Assembly: GCF_002158995.1 (NCBI RefSeq)
Contig: NZ_LOHF01000026.1
Location: 31,269 to 95,268, forward strand
Direction of reading: 5' to 3'
Length of the DNA: 64,000 nucleotides
Source: Pseudomonas caspiana
GTDB lineage: Bacteria; Pseudomonadota; Gammaproteobacteria; Pseudomonadales; Pseudomonadaceae
Part shown: one piece after another, positions 25,931 to 34,298 of the stretch
Layout of the letters: each line of letters begins with the position of its first letter
Numbering within the stretch: position 1 is the first letter of the stretch
Made by a program: the position numbers and the translations under genes
The notes under the pieces: model-generated
The model's input: only the letters and a program-made list of their open reading frames with translations
The model's database searches: none
Told to the model about the DNA's origin: nothing

Positions 25931-26443
25931 CTACCCGGGATCAGGGGTATCACGGATTACGTTTGTCTGTTTGCCTGTTAATGGTATTTCCTGGTCCAAT
26001 CCCTCGTAAGACTCATCTTCGACTGGAACAGGTCTAGTCCCTAGCCGCTGATAAAATCGCAGCAGGTATCCGTCAGGATCGGCCACTACAAATTGACGAT
26101 TCCCGCTTTCCTCGGCACCCACGCGGTACCAGCGGTCTTCAATAGGGAGGAAGATTTCTACCTCGTGCTGCGAGAGCGAGTGAAGAAGCGGCCCGACGTC
26201 AGGCACCCTAATCTGCACATTCAGCCCCTTCCCAAACGGGTAATGATCGGCTTGATGTCCTTGATCGAATGTTCTTCCCGTTCCGATCTGGTCGATCATT
26301 AATTCGGCATCACCCAACTTCAGATAGCAGAATCCCTCCTCGGGACGCTCATACACACACGTGAAACCGAGGATGTCGCAGTAAAAACGCTTTGAACCAC
26401 GCCAATCAGAAACAGAAAATTCCGGAGCAAGGGCATTGCCCAT
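25931..26443 (-). CDS. VOC (glyoxalase/bleomycin resistance) family protein
   Basis: A 170-residue protein with one VOC domain: APEFSVSDWRGSKRFYCDILGF at the start, CYLKLGDAELMIDQIG and the closing FVVADPDGYLLRFYQ. The layout resembles bleomycin-binding proteins, where a dimer sequesters the drug. Catalytic metal ligands of glyoxalase I are not obvious. It follows the umuD-like gene on the same strand, 66 bases downstream. Substrate unknown. Confidence 0.8.
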   Translation of the reverse strand: MGNALAPEFSVSDWRGSKRFYCDILGFTCVYERPEEGFCYLKLGDAELMIDQIGTGRTFDQGHQADHYPFGKGLNVQIRVPDVGPLLHSLSQHEVEIFLPIEDRWYRVGAEESGNRQFVVADPDGYLLRFYQRLGTRPVPVEDESYEGLDQEIPLTGKQTNVIRDTPDPG

Positions 26444-26509
26444 CACTGAACCCTCTCGTATTTATGGACTGAGTCGGCATATTGGATTTAGAGCGATATT
26501 TGAGGATCA

Positions 26510-26935
26510 TCATCCGCGCATCACATCATGATCGCGCACGCTGTACTTCACGACTCCCCAGATCACCAGCTCGTCGCATTCCATCACGTGACGTGGCGGG
26601 TACTTGCTGTTTTCGGAGGTGAGCATGCACGTATTCTCACGCATGTGGAGTCGCTTGCAGACTGGCTCGGAATTAAGCGCGGCGATGACTATGTCGCCGT
26701 GCTCTGCGTAAAGACTGCGGTCGACGATTACCAGATCGCCAGAATAGATCCCCGCGCCTTGCATGCTATCGCTCTCGACTTTCACCAGGTAGACGTGCGG
26801 CTCGCGGACATCGAACAGTTCGCCGAGTGAGAGATGCTCTGCAGCCGGTGACGGGAAGCCCGCAGAGATCTGGGAGGAATAAAGCGGGAGCTTCTCGCCC
26901 CCCTCTGATATCGGGCCAAGGATTGTAATACTCAT
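26510..26935 (-). CDS. UmuD-like S24 peptidase (RulA type) without umuC
   Basis: The 141-residue protein matches UmuD/RulA: a self-cleavage Ala25-Gly26 pair in QISAGFPSP, catalytic Ser57 in ESDSMQG and Lys94 in SEPVCKRL. In error-prone repair, RecA-stimulated cleavage gives UmuD', which joins UmuC as polymerase V. Here no umuC/rulB follows; the next gene is a VOC protein. A LexA box lies just upstream, so the gene should be SOS-induced. It may supply UmuD to a UmuC encoded elsewhere or be a remnant of a rulAB operon. Confidence 0.88.
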   Translation of the reverse strand: MSITILGPISEGGEKLPLYSSQISAGFPSPAAEHLSLGELFDVREPHVYLVKVESDSMQGAGIYSGDLVIVDRSLYAEHGDIVIAALNSEPVCKRLHMRENTCMLTSENSKYPPRHVMECDELVIWGVVKYSVRDHDVMRG

Positions 26936-26958
26936 GATAATGACCTTGCGACGAATGA

Positions 26959-26974
26959 CTGTATGAATATACAG
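26959..26974 (-). promoter_or_regulatory. LexA-binding SOS box
   Basis: CTGTATGAATATACAG is a near-perfect palindromic LexA site (CTGT-N8-ACAG) located 24 bases upstream of the umuD-like start. Confidence 0.9.
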
Positions 26975-27424
26975 TTAACAGTCTTGGCCGCGCGCGGTCA
27001 ATCTTATATGCAGGAAATTTCGACGGGTGACGCCATGTGAGCGTTACTCGATCTACGCACCGACGGTGCCATTACCTCAGGGAGCTAGCGCCACAGTAGT
27101 TCGTGATCAATGGATACGACCCATCGGCGATTGATCGGTAAAACGTCGCGCCCACCCCCAGGGTCGAAATCATGCGACCGTTGGAAGGCGGACTCAGCGT
27201 CGACAAGGCGAGTTTTCGGTGGTCGCCATTCTGAGCGAAAGGAAAGCGACCTGGCCCGATCAATGCGAGGGCAGGAATAAAATTCATGGTTTTTGCAGTC
27301 GTTGAAAAAGCGCAAGTTGCGATCAGCAACCGATTACGACTCAAGCGCGCAGACAGAGACTCGCCCTCTCATTCCTTCAGGCTAAATGCTGGGCAGCATC
27401 ACACTGCCACCCAGGCGCAAAGGC
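26975..27424. other. 450-base gap, no confident gene
   Basis: A frame on the minus strand (27072-27344, 90 codons) is open, but it has no ribosome site or recognisable domain, so I do not call it. The gap lies beyond the SOS box and downstream of the flavin oxidoreductase gene. Confidence 0.45.
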
Positions 27425-28543
27425 TCAGACCAATTCGGCTAAAGATGCCGGATTGAAACCCTTCAGATCTGCGTAATCGCCTTTTTCCACTTTGGCGACC
27501 CAATCCTTGTCACTCAGCAGAACACGGCCTACAGCGATCAGATCAAACTCCTCACGCTCCATGCGCTCGACGAGACGTTCCAGACTCGCAGGAGCTGAAC
27601 CCTCACCGGCGAAAGCATGAGTCACATCATTATCCAGCCCAACCGAGCCGACGCTAATGGTTGTGGCTCCAGTCACCTTCTTGGCCCAGCCCGCGCAGTT
27701 CAGCCCGTTCACGCCGTCGATCTCTGGAAACTCGGGGTCCCAGAAGCGTCGCTGCGAGCAATGCAGAACATCAACACCCGCCTCAACCAAAGGTAACAAC
27801 CACTGCTCCATCAAAGCCGGGGTCTCGGCAAGGCGCACTCCAAAGTCCTGCTGCTTCCACTGGCTAACGCGCATGATGATGGGGAACTCGGCCCCGACTG
27901 CATGACGAACTGCAGCCACGATCTCAGCGGCGAAGCGCGATCGCTCTTTGATTGTCAGTCCGCCGTAACGATCAGTGCGCTGGTTGGTACCGGCCCAGAA
28001 AAACTGATCGATCAGATAGCCATGAGCCCCATGAATCTCGACCGTGTCGAAACCCAGGCGCTTGGCGTCCGCCGCGGCGCTGGCGAACGCAGCCACTGCG
28101 TCTGCAATATCCTCCTCGCTCATGGCCACACCGCGCGGGTTGTTTGGCGAATCAAGGCCGGATGGGCTTTCAACAGGCGCATCAGGCTCCCAGCCGCTCA
28201 CATCACGCACTGCACCGGTGTGCCACAGTTGCGGCCCCATACGGCCACCCGCGCTGTGAACAGAATCGATCACCTTCTTCCAGCCTGCCAGCGCTGCTTC
28301 ACCGTGGAAAAAAGGAATGCCGGGGCCGTTACGTGAAGCAGGACGATCGATGACAGTGCCTTCTGACAGGATCAAACCGGCCCGCCCTTCGGCACGCCGC
28401 CGATAATAGGCGGCGCTCCCTTCACCAGGAATGCCTTCGGGCGAAAATTGCCTGGTCATTGGCGCCATTACAATCCGGTTTTTCAGTTGAAGCGACCGGA
28501 GGGAAAAAGGACGAAATAAAATGCTGGTATCAGGATTTGCCAT
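27425..28543 (-). CDS. NADH:flavin oxidoreductase, Old Yellow Enzyme family
   Basis: A 372-residue FMN TIM-barrel enzyme: FRPFSLRSLQLKNRIVMAPMTR at the start, the substrate-proton pair in EIHGAHGYLIDQFFW, then DRYGG and the phosphate-binding end SVGSVGLD. Such enzymes reduce activated C=C bonds of enones or related electrophiles. It is transcribed divergently from an HxlR regulator with 102 bases between, so induction by an electrophile or oxidant through that regulator is likely (inference). Confidence 0.88.
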   Translation of the reverse strand: MANPDTSILFRPFSLRSLQLKNRIVMAPMTRQFSPEGIPGEGSAAYYRRRAEGRAGLILSEGTVIDRPASRNGPGIPFFHGEAALAGWKKVIDSVHSAGGRMGPQLWHTGAVRDVSGWEPDAPVESPSGLDSPNNPRGVAMSEEDIADAVAAFASAAADAKRLGFDTVEIHGAHGYLIDQFFWAGTNQRTDRYGGLTIKERSRFAAEIVAAVRHAVGAEFPIIMRVSQWKQQDFGVRLAETPALMEQWLLPLVEAGVDVLHCSQRRFWDPEFPEIDGVNGLNCAGWAKKVTGATTISVGSVGLDNDVTHAFAGEGSAPASLERLVERMEREEFDLIAVGRVLLSDKDWVAKVEKGDYADLKGFNPASLAELV

Positions 28544-28645
28544 TGGAAGGACTCCATTTGCTTTCGGAGTTCATATAAGTATATTTTGTAAACTAAATGT
28601 CAATTAGGCACCTAGAGTAGCCTAGGTATACGCGAGGAAACTTCG

Positions 28646-29029
28646 ATGCTGGAATTAAAGCCGCAATGTTTTTCATCGGACTGTCCCAGCCGGGCGCTGT
28701 TTGACCAGATCGCAGATAAGTGGTCGATGATGGTTCTGGCAGTGCTTGATGACGGGCCGCATCGCTTTAACGCCATCAGACGCCGCCTTGAGGGCGTCAC
28801 TCAGAAGGCATTGACACAGTGCCTAAGGCGACTGGAACGAAATGGTCTGGTCTCGCGCCAGGTCATCTCGTTCTCGCCCGTGGCAGTCCAGTATGAGATC
28901 ACCCAACTTGGTCAGACACTACAGCAGCCATTTCGCGAATTGCATAAATGGACGCTGGATAAATTGCCCGAGGTTGAAGCTTCCCGGTTGAAGTTCGACG
29001 AGGCGGCTCAGGTCAGCCTGTCAGAATGA
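28646..29029 (+). CDS. HxlR family transcriptional regulator
   Basis: This 127-residue winged-helix protein has CSSDCPSR-like residues near the start (CFSSDCPSRALFDQIADKWS), then FNAIRRRLEGVTQKALTQCLRRLERNGLVSR. Two N-terminal Cys (residues 8 and 12) could serve redox sensing as in QorR/YodB, though this is unproven. It is divergent from the flavin oxidoreductase and probably represses it and itself. The AT-rich interval contains GTATAC and CCTAGG palindromes (near 28602-28632). GAGGAAA precedes the ATG. Confidence 0.85.
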   Translation: MLELKPQCFSSDCPSRALFDQIADKWSMMVLAVLDDGPHRFNAIRRRLEGVTQKALTQCLRRLERNGLVSRQVISFSPVAVQYEITQLGQTLQQPFRELHKWTLDKLPEVEASRLKFDEAAQVSLSE

Positions 29030-29059
29030 ATGGCTGACATCGGCATGCGGCCTTGTTTG

Positions 29060-31165
29060 CTATTCCACTATTACTCGCACTCTTGCCAGATTTCCGACTC
29101 GCGCAAACTCCGCCGTGGCGCTGCCCTCACGCTGCGCGGTAGCGCGGAGCACGGGATAGTAGGTGCCAGGTTCCGAGTAAATGAGTGTCTTATGTACCGC
29201 AAGCGTTTGTGACGGCTGGTGAGGAAGTGGAGCGTCCAGAAAATCGTCGTTGCCTGTCTGGCTCCATTCTGTTTTCACAATTTTGCCCGCAGATGCCGGG
29301 ACGGTAATGTCACCCAGCAGCGTGACCGGCTCTCCGACTTTGGCAAGGATTCTCTCACCGCTCCTGGACGTGAGCTTCACAACAGGCTGGATACCCTGCC
29401 TTGCTGACGCGTCTGCGGGTAATGAGACCTGGCCGTTATCGAGCGCATACCGAGTGGAGCGAGGCGGCGCTATACCATTTTCCACCCAGGTACTTACGTC
29501 CCTGACGGCCTGTTCGAGGATGCCGTTGTAATCGATGAGCCTTACAAACTGATTGTCAGCCGCGCCCGAGGCGACCACGCTGCCATCCAGATGGTCTGCA
29601 TTGTCGTTTAACCAGATGCGCACCTTCGCGTTGTACTGATCACCCTCTCCTGCCTTCAATCGCTGGCCATACCATTGCGCGTCCCAAGGGTAGGCATCGA
29701 CATCCAGTGCGTTGGCTATGATTATCATCTTGCTGTTTATTTTGCCGGTGAAGCTACCGCCTCCGCTGACTCCCGCGCTGATTATCGGGCCTACTTCTTG
29801 AGGGCGTTGCGGGTAGCGCGGTGAGCCGTTTGCGTCACGGAATTGGTCCCACACAGAAAATCCACCAGACGCCGGAACCTGATGCCGATGGTAGGAGGTC
29901 AACGCAATTGCCCAGCGATTATCGATACGAACCCGGGTTCCATTTCTCAGCGCGTTGAGCATATCGGCTTGATTTTGCGGGGACAGCGTAATGACTCCGT
30001 GCTCGGCATCCAGCGACCCAAGCAATTGTCGATTGCCCCCTTCCGCCCCTTCGAGGGTAAAGTCCAACCAAGCGCTGTTTTTGACGTGCGACAGCCCGGC
30101 CACATGCAAGCGTAATGGCTTACCCGCAGAGTCACGATCTATCCTTTGAACCGACACGACGCGATCAATTTTCGCCCTTCGCACCAGATTGCCGAGAGTG
30201 GATTGCTCGGTACCGAGGTAACCAGGTTTATTCCAGAAGTCATCTGCGTAACCGGGATCAATACCCTTGACCGAACTGGCAAACCCCAGTAACCCCTGCG
30301 GGTCGTTGAGGCCCAGGATGTATGCGTAATTATCCCAACCGCGCAGGGGTACCCCCATTGCCGTGACCTCCGCAAGAACCGAGGCCTGCGTGGCGTCAAG
30401 TGGCGCGAAAGGATCGCCGCTACCTCCCGGTCGCATAGCGTCGGCAATGCGTGACGCCTGGTCTTCGAGTACAAGACGTGCGAAAGCACGAACAAAAAAG
30501 TTGGTGGGGATGGATGTTGGAACGCCAATGACGAATGGGACTGCCCCCTCCCATACTCCCGACGAGTTCTCAGCCGCAGCGATGGTTAGATAAGACCCGC
30601 CGCTGCCACCATAGATATAGCCGTGGATCTGAGAAGCTGACACTCCATAATATTCCCCGGCGACCCTCTTCGAGAACTTCGCAGCCGCAGCGTTGGCTCG
30701 ATAGCCAGAGGGCGAAACAGTGTCCACGGTATAAGCACCGCTGTCGGCACCAAATTCGATTACCCGATCGGGAACACTACCGTCTCCCAAGGGATAAACC
30801 TTGTGGAAGAAACGCCCCTTCCATTGGGCTTTCGGCGGGAAGAAAAAGCTGAACTTTACATCGGTACCTTCGAAGTGCCCGGAAACGCGATGCATCAGAA
30901 CAGGACTTTTCAAATCTTCTCGGCTATCAATTACCGGCCGGTCGAACTGCGGATCAATGCAGTCTTGAGTGATGAACATTATCCCGCCCGTTGGTGTTTC
31001 ACACGACGGGGGCTGGGGTGCGGCCGAAGCTATTGCCGATAGCCCAAGCGACACGGCAAGTATCAGGCATCTGGAGGCAACGAACGTCGCATTGGAACCG
31101 CTCCCGCGATGGAAATCCGTGCCAGGGGGCGCAGCCACTAAAGTCAGGTTGTTAGCATTATTCAT
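29060..31165 (-). CDS. Large secreted alpha/beta-hydrolase-like protein
   Basis: The 701-residue product has a long N-region then a signal-like helix (residues ~31-48, LILAVSLGLSAIASA). The central fold carries the nucleophile elbow IYGGSGGSYLT (Ser188) typical of alpha/beta hydrolases. The last ~120 residues resemble a PKD-like beta domain (GEPVTLLGDITVPASAGKIVKTEWSQTG). Cys near residue 55 and 69 could form a disulfide. Tannase/feruloyl-esterase-like activity is one possibility, but the substrate is unknown. It is convergent with the HxlR gene. Confidence 0.6.
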   Translation of the reverse strand: MNNANNLTLVAAPPGTDFHRGSGSNATFVASRCLILAVSLGLSAIASAAPQPPSCETPTGGIMFITQDCIDPQFDRPVIDSREDLKSPVLMHRVSGHFEGTDVKFSFFFPPKAQWKGRFFHKVYPLGDGSVPDRVIEFGADSGAYTVDTVSPSGYRANAAAAKFSKRVAGEYYGVSASQIHGYIYGGSGGSYLTIAAAENSSGVWEGAVPFVIGVPTSIPTNFFVRAFARLVLEDQASRIADAMRPGGSGDPFAPLDATQASVLAEVTAMGVPLRGWDNYAYILGLNDPQGLLGFASSVKGIDPGYADDFWNKPGYLGTEQSTLGNLVRRAKIDRVVSVQRIDRDSAGKPLRLHVAGLSHVKNSAWLDFTLEGAEGGNRQLLGSLDAEHGVITLSPQNQADMLNALRNGTRVRIDNRWAIALTSYHRHQVPASGGFSVWDQFRDANGSPRYPQRPQEVGPIISAGVSGGGSFTGKINSKMIIIANALDVDAYPWDAQWYGQRLKAGEGDQYNAKVRIWLNDNADHLDGSVVASGAADNQFVRLIDYNGILEQAVRDVSTWVENGIAPPRSTRYALDNGQVSLPADASARQGIQPVVKLTSRSGERILAKVGEPVTLLGDITVPASAGKIVKTEWSQTGNDDFLDAPLPHQPSQTLAVHKTLIYSEPGTYYPVLRATAQREGSATAEFARVGNLARVRVIVE

Positions 31166-31395
31166 AATGGCTGTTAAATTCCTTGAAGCGCTTCAATGAC
31201 TGCAGACCGACACTGCTGGACAAGTTTTCCGGTTTGAGATGCGTGACATGTTCCACCAGGCGTTAGCCTGCCTCTGGACAGAGCCTTAGTGCCTTTCAGT
31301 TTTGAAATGTTCAGTACGGTGCATCGCGCTCAACATGCACATCAGTTGACCTAAGCCACCTGCCGCCAGGCAGCCTGGTGCACATCAAAGATAGG

Positions 31396-31614
31396 TCAGG
31401 CACACAGCCCGTCCCCTGGCCCGGTGCCTGTAGCACCGCCAATCACTGTCCCAATGCCTGAGCGAACAAAGATACCAGCAGAGGCTACAGCTCGGCCGCT
31501 GGCCAAGGCACCAGAAAGATTGATGAACTCGTTAGTCAAATCGTGCAGCCCGCTGACCCGCTTCAAGCACGGTCGGTTCTGTAACTGCGCATTAGTACCT
31601 GTAACCGAATAGAG
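31396..31614 (-). pseudogene. Possible remnant of a larger gene in a 617-base gap
   Basis: The gap 31166-31782 holds no complete gene, but this minus-strand segment is open for 73 codons without a start. It has protein-like composition: GLHDLTNEFINLSGALASGR followed by VASAGIFVRSGIGTVIGGAT and GTGPGDGL, which looks like a hydrophobic Gly-rich helix pair. No family is named. It is bounded by stops at both ends, so it would be a decayed fragment if real. Confidence 0.3.
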
Positions 31615-31782
31615 TTACCAATATCACTATGCCAAGCCTCAGGGCTGCAGATCGCGCTTTATTCGACTCAAGACCGGCATAAACGCTGAACTCTCGCACC
31701 CAAGGGCGTTCTAGACCCTTCCGCTGACGGTTAGTTAACATCGGCAAGCATTTTTCGTGACCTTTTGAGATTTTGACGACGC

Positions 31783-32970
31783 ATGTCTATTCAGCAAACA
31801 CCAGGGCATGTACTGCCCGCTCGCTCGGCAGCCAAAATGGAAGCCGCGATGGCTGTGGGCGCTTTCGCTATTGGTACTGGCGAATTCGCGATTATGGGGC
31901 TGATGCCAGACATCGCCAGCAACTTGAAATTGAGCGAACCTCAGGTGGGCCATGCCATCAGTGCTTACGCGCTGGGTGTGATGGTGGGAGCGCCGCTGCT
32001 GGCTATCCTGGGAGCCAAGTTGCTACGCAAGCATCTGCTTTTATTGCTCATGGCACTGTATGCCATGGGCAATCTGGCAACTGCATTTACGCCGACGTTC
32101 AGCAGCCTGATTACCTTTCGATTCATCAGCGGTCTGCCTCATGGCGCTTATTTTGGCATTGCAGCAGTGGTGGCTTCGAGCATGGTGCCCACCCATAAAC
32201 GCGCAGGCGCCGTCGCGCGGGTGATGATGGGCCTGACCCTGGCAATGCTGCTGGGCAACCCGATCGCCACGTTCCTCGGCCAGTTTTTTGGCTGGCGATC
32301 CGCATTCGCGCTGGTCGGGGCGATCGCGCTCTGCACCATCGCGCTGGTTTGGCGCTTCGTGCCTGATCGCCGTGATGAACCGCGCAGTGATCCGCGTAAA
32401 GAGTTGCGCGCCTTCGCCAAACCGCAGGTCTGGATGGCGCTCGCAATTGGTGCCATCGGTTTTGCTGGCATGTTCTGCGTGTTCAGTTACCTGGCACCGA
32501 CGATGCTCGAAGTCACCCGCGTAACACCTCAATGGATTCCATTCGGTCTAGCGGCTTTCGGCGTGGGCGGCATCATTGGCAACATCGTCGGGGGCAAACT
32601 GTTCGACCGCATGCAGTTTCGTGCCGTGGGCCTGTTGCTGGTCTGGTCGATGGCAGTGTTGCTGTTCTTTCCATTGGCAGCGGGTTCAGTGTGGGGAGTC
32701 ATGCTCGGCATCTGCCTGGTAGGGACGATGGTGGCATTGGCTGCGCCGCTACAGATTCGCTTGATGGACATTGCTCACGAAGCGCCAAGCCTTGCAGCAG
32801 CGTCCAACCACGCCGCATTCAATCTGGCGAATGCGCTAGGCCCCTGGTTTGGCGGGATGGCGATCACCGCAGAGCTGGGATGGACAAGCACCGGCTATAT
32901 CGGCGCAGCCACTGCGCTGGTTGGTCTGGGTGTTTACCTGCTTGCGCGGCGCATGAAGGGTGGTGACTGA
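31783..32970 (+). CDS. MFS transporter, AraJ-like sugar/drug exporter
   Basis: The 395-residue protein has twelve predicted helices. FAIGTGEFAIMGLMPDIASNL is typical of the DHA1/AraJ group, and further segments include GAPLLAILGAKLLRKHLLL and FRFISGLPHGAYFGIAA. Such proteins export sugars, chloramphenicol-like drugs or other small molecules by proton antiport. It stands alone with no adjacent regulator. Ribosome site is weak. Confidence 0.85.
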   Translation: MSIQQTPGHVLPARSAAKMEAAMAVGAFAIGTGEFAIMGLMPDIASNLKLSEPQVGHAISAYALGVMVGAPLLAILGAKLLRKHLLLLLMALYAMGNLATAFTPTFSSLITFRFISGLPHGAYFGIAAVVASSMVPTHKRAGAVARVMMGLTLAMLLGNPIATFLGQFFGWRSAFALVGAIALCTIALVWRFVPDRRDEPRSDPRKELRAFAKPQVWMALAIGAIGFAGMFCVFSYLAPTMLEVTRVTPQWIPFGLAAFGVGGIIGNIVGGKLFDRMQFRAVGLLLVWSMAVLLFFPLAAGSVWGVMLGICLVGTMVALAAPLQIRLMDIAHEAPSLAAASNHAAFNLANALGPWFGGMAITAELGWTSTGYIGAATALVGLGVYLLARRMKGGD

Positions 32971-33069
32971 GCGGGCGCCACCACAATCTGCCGATCAGGA
33001 TCACTGATCGCGTCCGGCCGACCGTAGAAGCGGTCGGCGGACGTCTCTGCGGATAGCCCTGCGAAAAGC

Positions 33070-33855
33070 TCAGAGTGAAAACTTCAGCTCTTTGCCGAAA
33101 TAGCTCACCGACAGTTCATGGCCCGCACCGACAATATCGAAAGGCTGACACATAGCGCCGGTGGAAATGATCTCTCCTGCCCGCAGCGTGATTTCGTATT
33201 CAGCGGCATGCTGATAGAGCGCAGCCAGCGAGTTCAACGGATTGGTCGCCGTCTCGTCAAACAGGCCCTTCGCCTTGGGCACGCCATCCAGATGCACGAT
33301 TACCGTCTCAGCCAACTCGCGCAGGACGTTTTCATCCAGCCCCGAGCAGGCTGACTCGCCAATCACCAGTGCCTCGAAGCCGACATTGTCAGCCACAAAA
33401 CTGGGCCAGCCGACGGTCTTGCGGTCGGTGAATCGTGAACGCACCACTTCGAAGGTCACGCAGGTAGCACGAATATCCTGAGGCTCGATTTTGCGCCCTG
33501 CAAGGGGCGGTAAATCACGATCCAGAACAAACGCAATTTCACACTCGATAGTCACTTGAGTGGGCGCCGGCATATGCAGATGTGCGCCGCTGCGATGACA
33601 GCGGGCCTGCTCAAGTTGCCCTACCAGCGGGCGCGACAAATTAGCACCGCGCATTGCCGCCGGGCTGCCGACTCCGAGCTTCCACCCTGCCCTTACGCCG
33701 CCTGACGCCTTGAACAATTCATTTTGCGCCGTATAGCCCTGCTCAAGGGTCTGGGGCTTGATCGCTTCAGACAATGCTGGAAGTAACTCGCCGCTGCGCC
33801 AGGTTTCCAGTAGCGTCGATGCGACAGCGGCTGAGTCGAAACGAGTATTTTGCAT
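33070..33855 (-). CDS. 2-keto-4-pentenoate hydratase-like (FAH superfamily)
   Basis: From ATG 33855 (AGGAA site) the product has 261 residues; a longer frame upstream lacks a ribosome site. MhpD-type features: GWKLGVGSPAA, VTIECEIAFVLDRDLPP with a metal-binding Glu cluster, and a C-terminal GAGHELSVSYFGK. These enzymes hydrate 2-hydroxypentadienoate or decarboxylate oxalocrotonate in meta-cleavage pathways. No other aromatic degradation gene is nearby, so substrate is open. Confidence 0.8.
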   Translation of the reverse strand: MQNTRFDSAAVASTLLETWRSGELLPALSEAIKPQTLEQGYTAQNELFKASGGVRAGWKLGVGSPAAMRGANLSRPLVGQLEQARCHRSGAHLHMPAPTQVTIECEIAFVLDRDLPPLAGRKIEPQDIRATCVTFEVVRSRFTDRKTVGWPSFVADNVGFEALVIGESACSGLDENVLRELAETVIVHLDGVPKAKGLFDETATNPLNSLAALYQHAAEYEITLRAGEIISTGAMCQPFDIVGAGHELSVSYFGKELKFSL

Positions 33856-34298
33856 AGTTGATTCCTGCTTGATCGTGGGGCCCATTAATTGCTGCCAAGA
33901 TGCTCCTGCCACCACGCTATTTATGGGGTTGACACGAGACAGGCAATAATCGCCCGCTGCGCCTGAAGAACCAGCTTGCGCTAACAACAGCATATCCGCG
34001 AAGGCAAGAGGTGCGCTTCGCGATCCCCTTGATTCGCCGGTTCAAAATGCTGCAGCGCCCTCCATAAAGCAAATCCAGCCACCTGATCCGTCCCATTCAT
34101 GCAAGTGACGACGCGAATCAGAAATTTTGGCCTAAAAATCCTCCCCAATCGTCCGACAACACTTCAACTGCCGCAGTGTGGCCATTAATAATTTGATACT
34201 GTGTCATCGGATTTTTGGGGGCGAATGCAGTTCGGCGTTCTTCAGCTCATCACCTGAGTCTGTGCCTACTGTCTCCAAAGCCTTCAAAGGGGGAAGTT

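Noticed and set aside
27072..27344. Minus-strand frame of 90 codons in the gap beyond the SOS box
   Set aside because: No ribosome site, no domain, and composition does not look like a conserved protein.
31783..32970. MFS gene as part of a toxin/immunity or phage cargo
   Set aside because: It is an ordinary AraJ-like exporter with no mobile gene linked to it.
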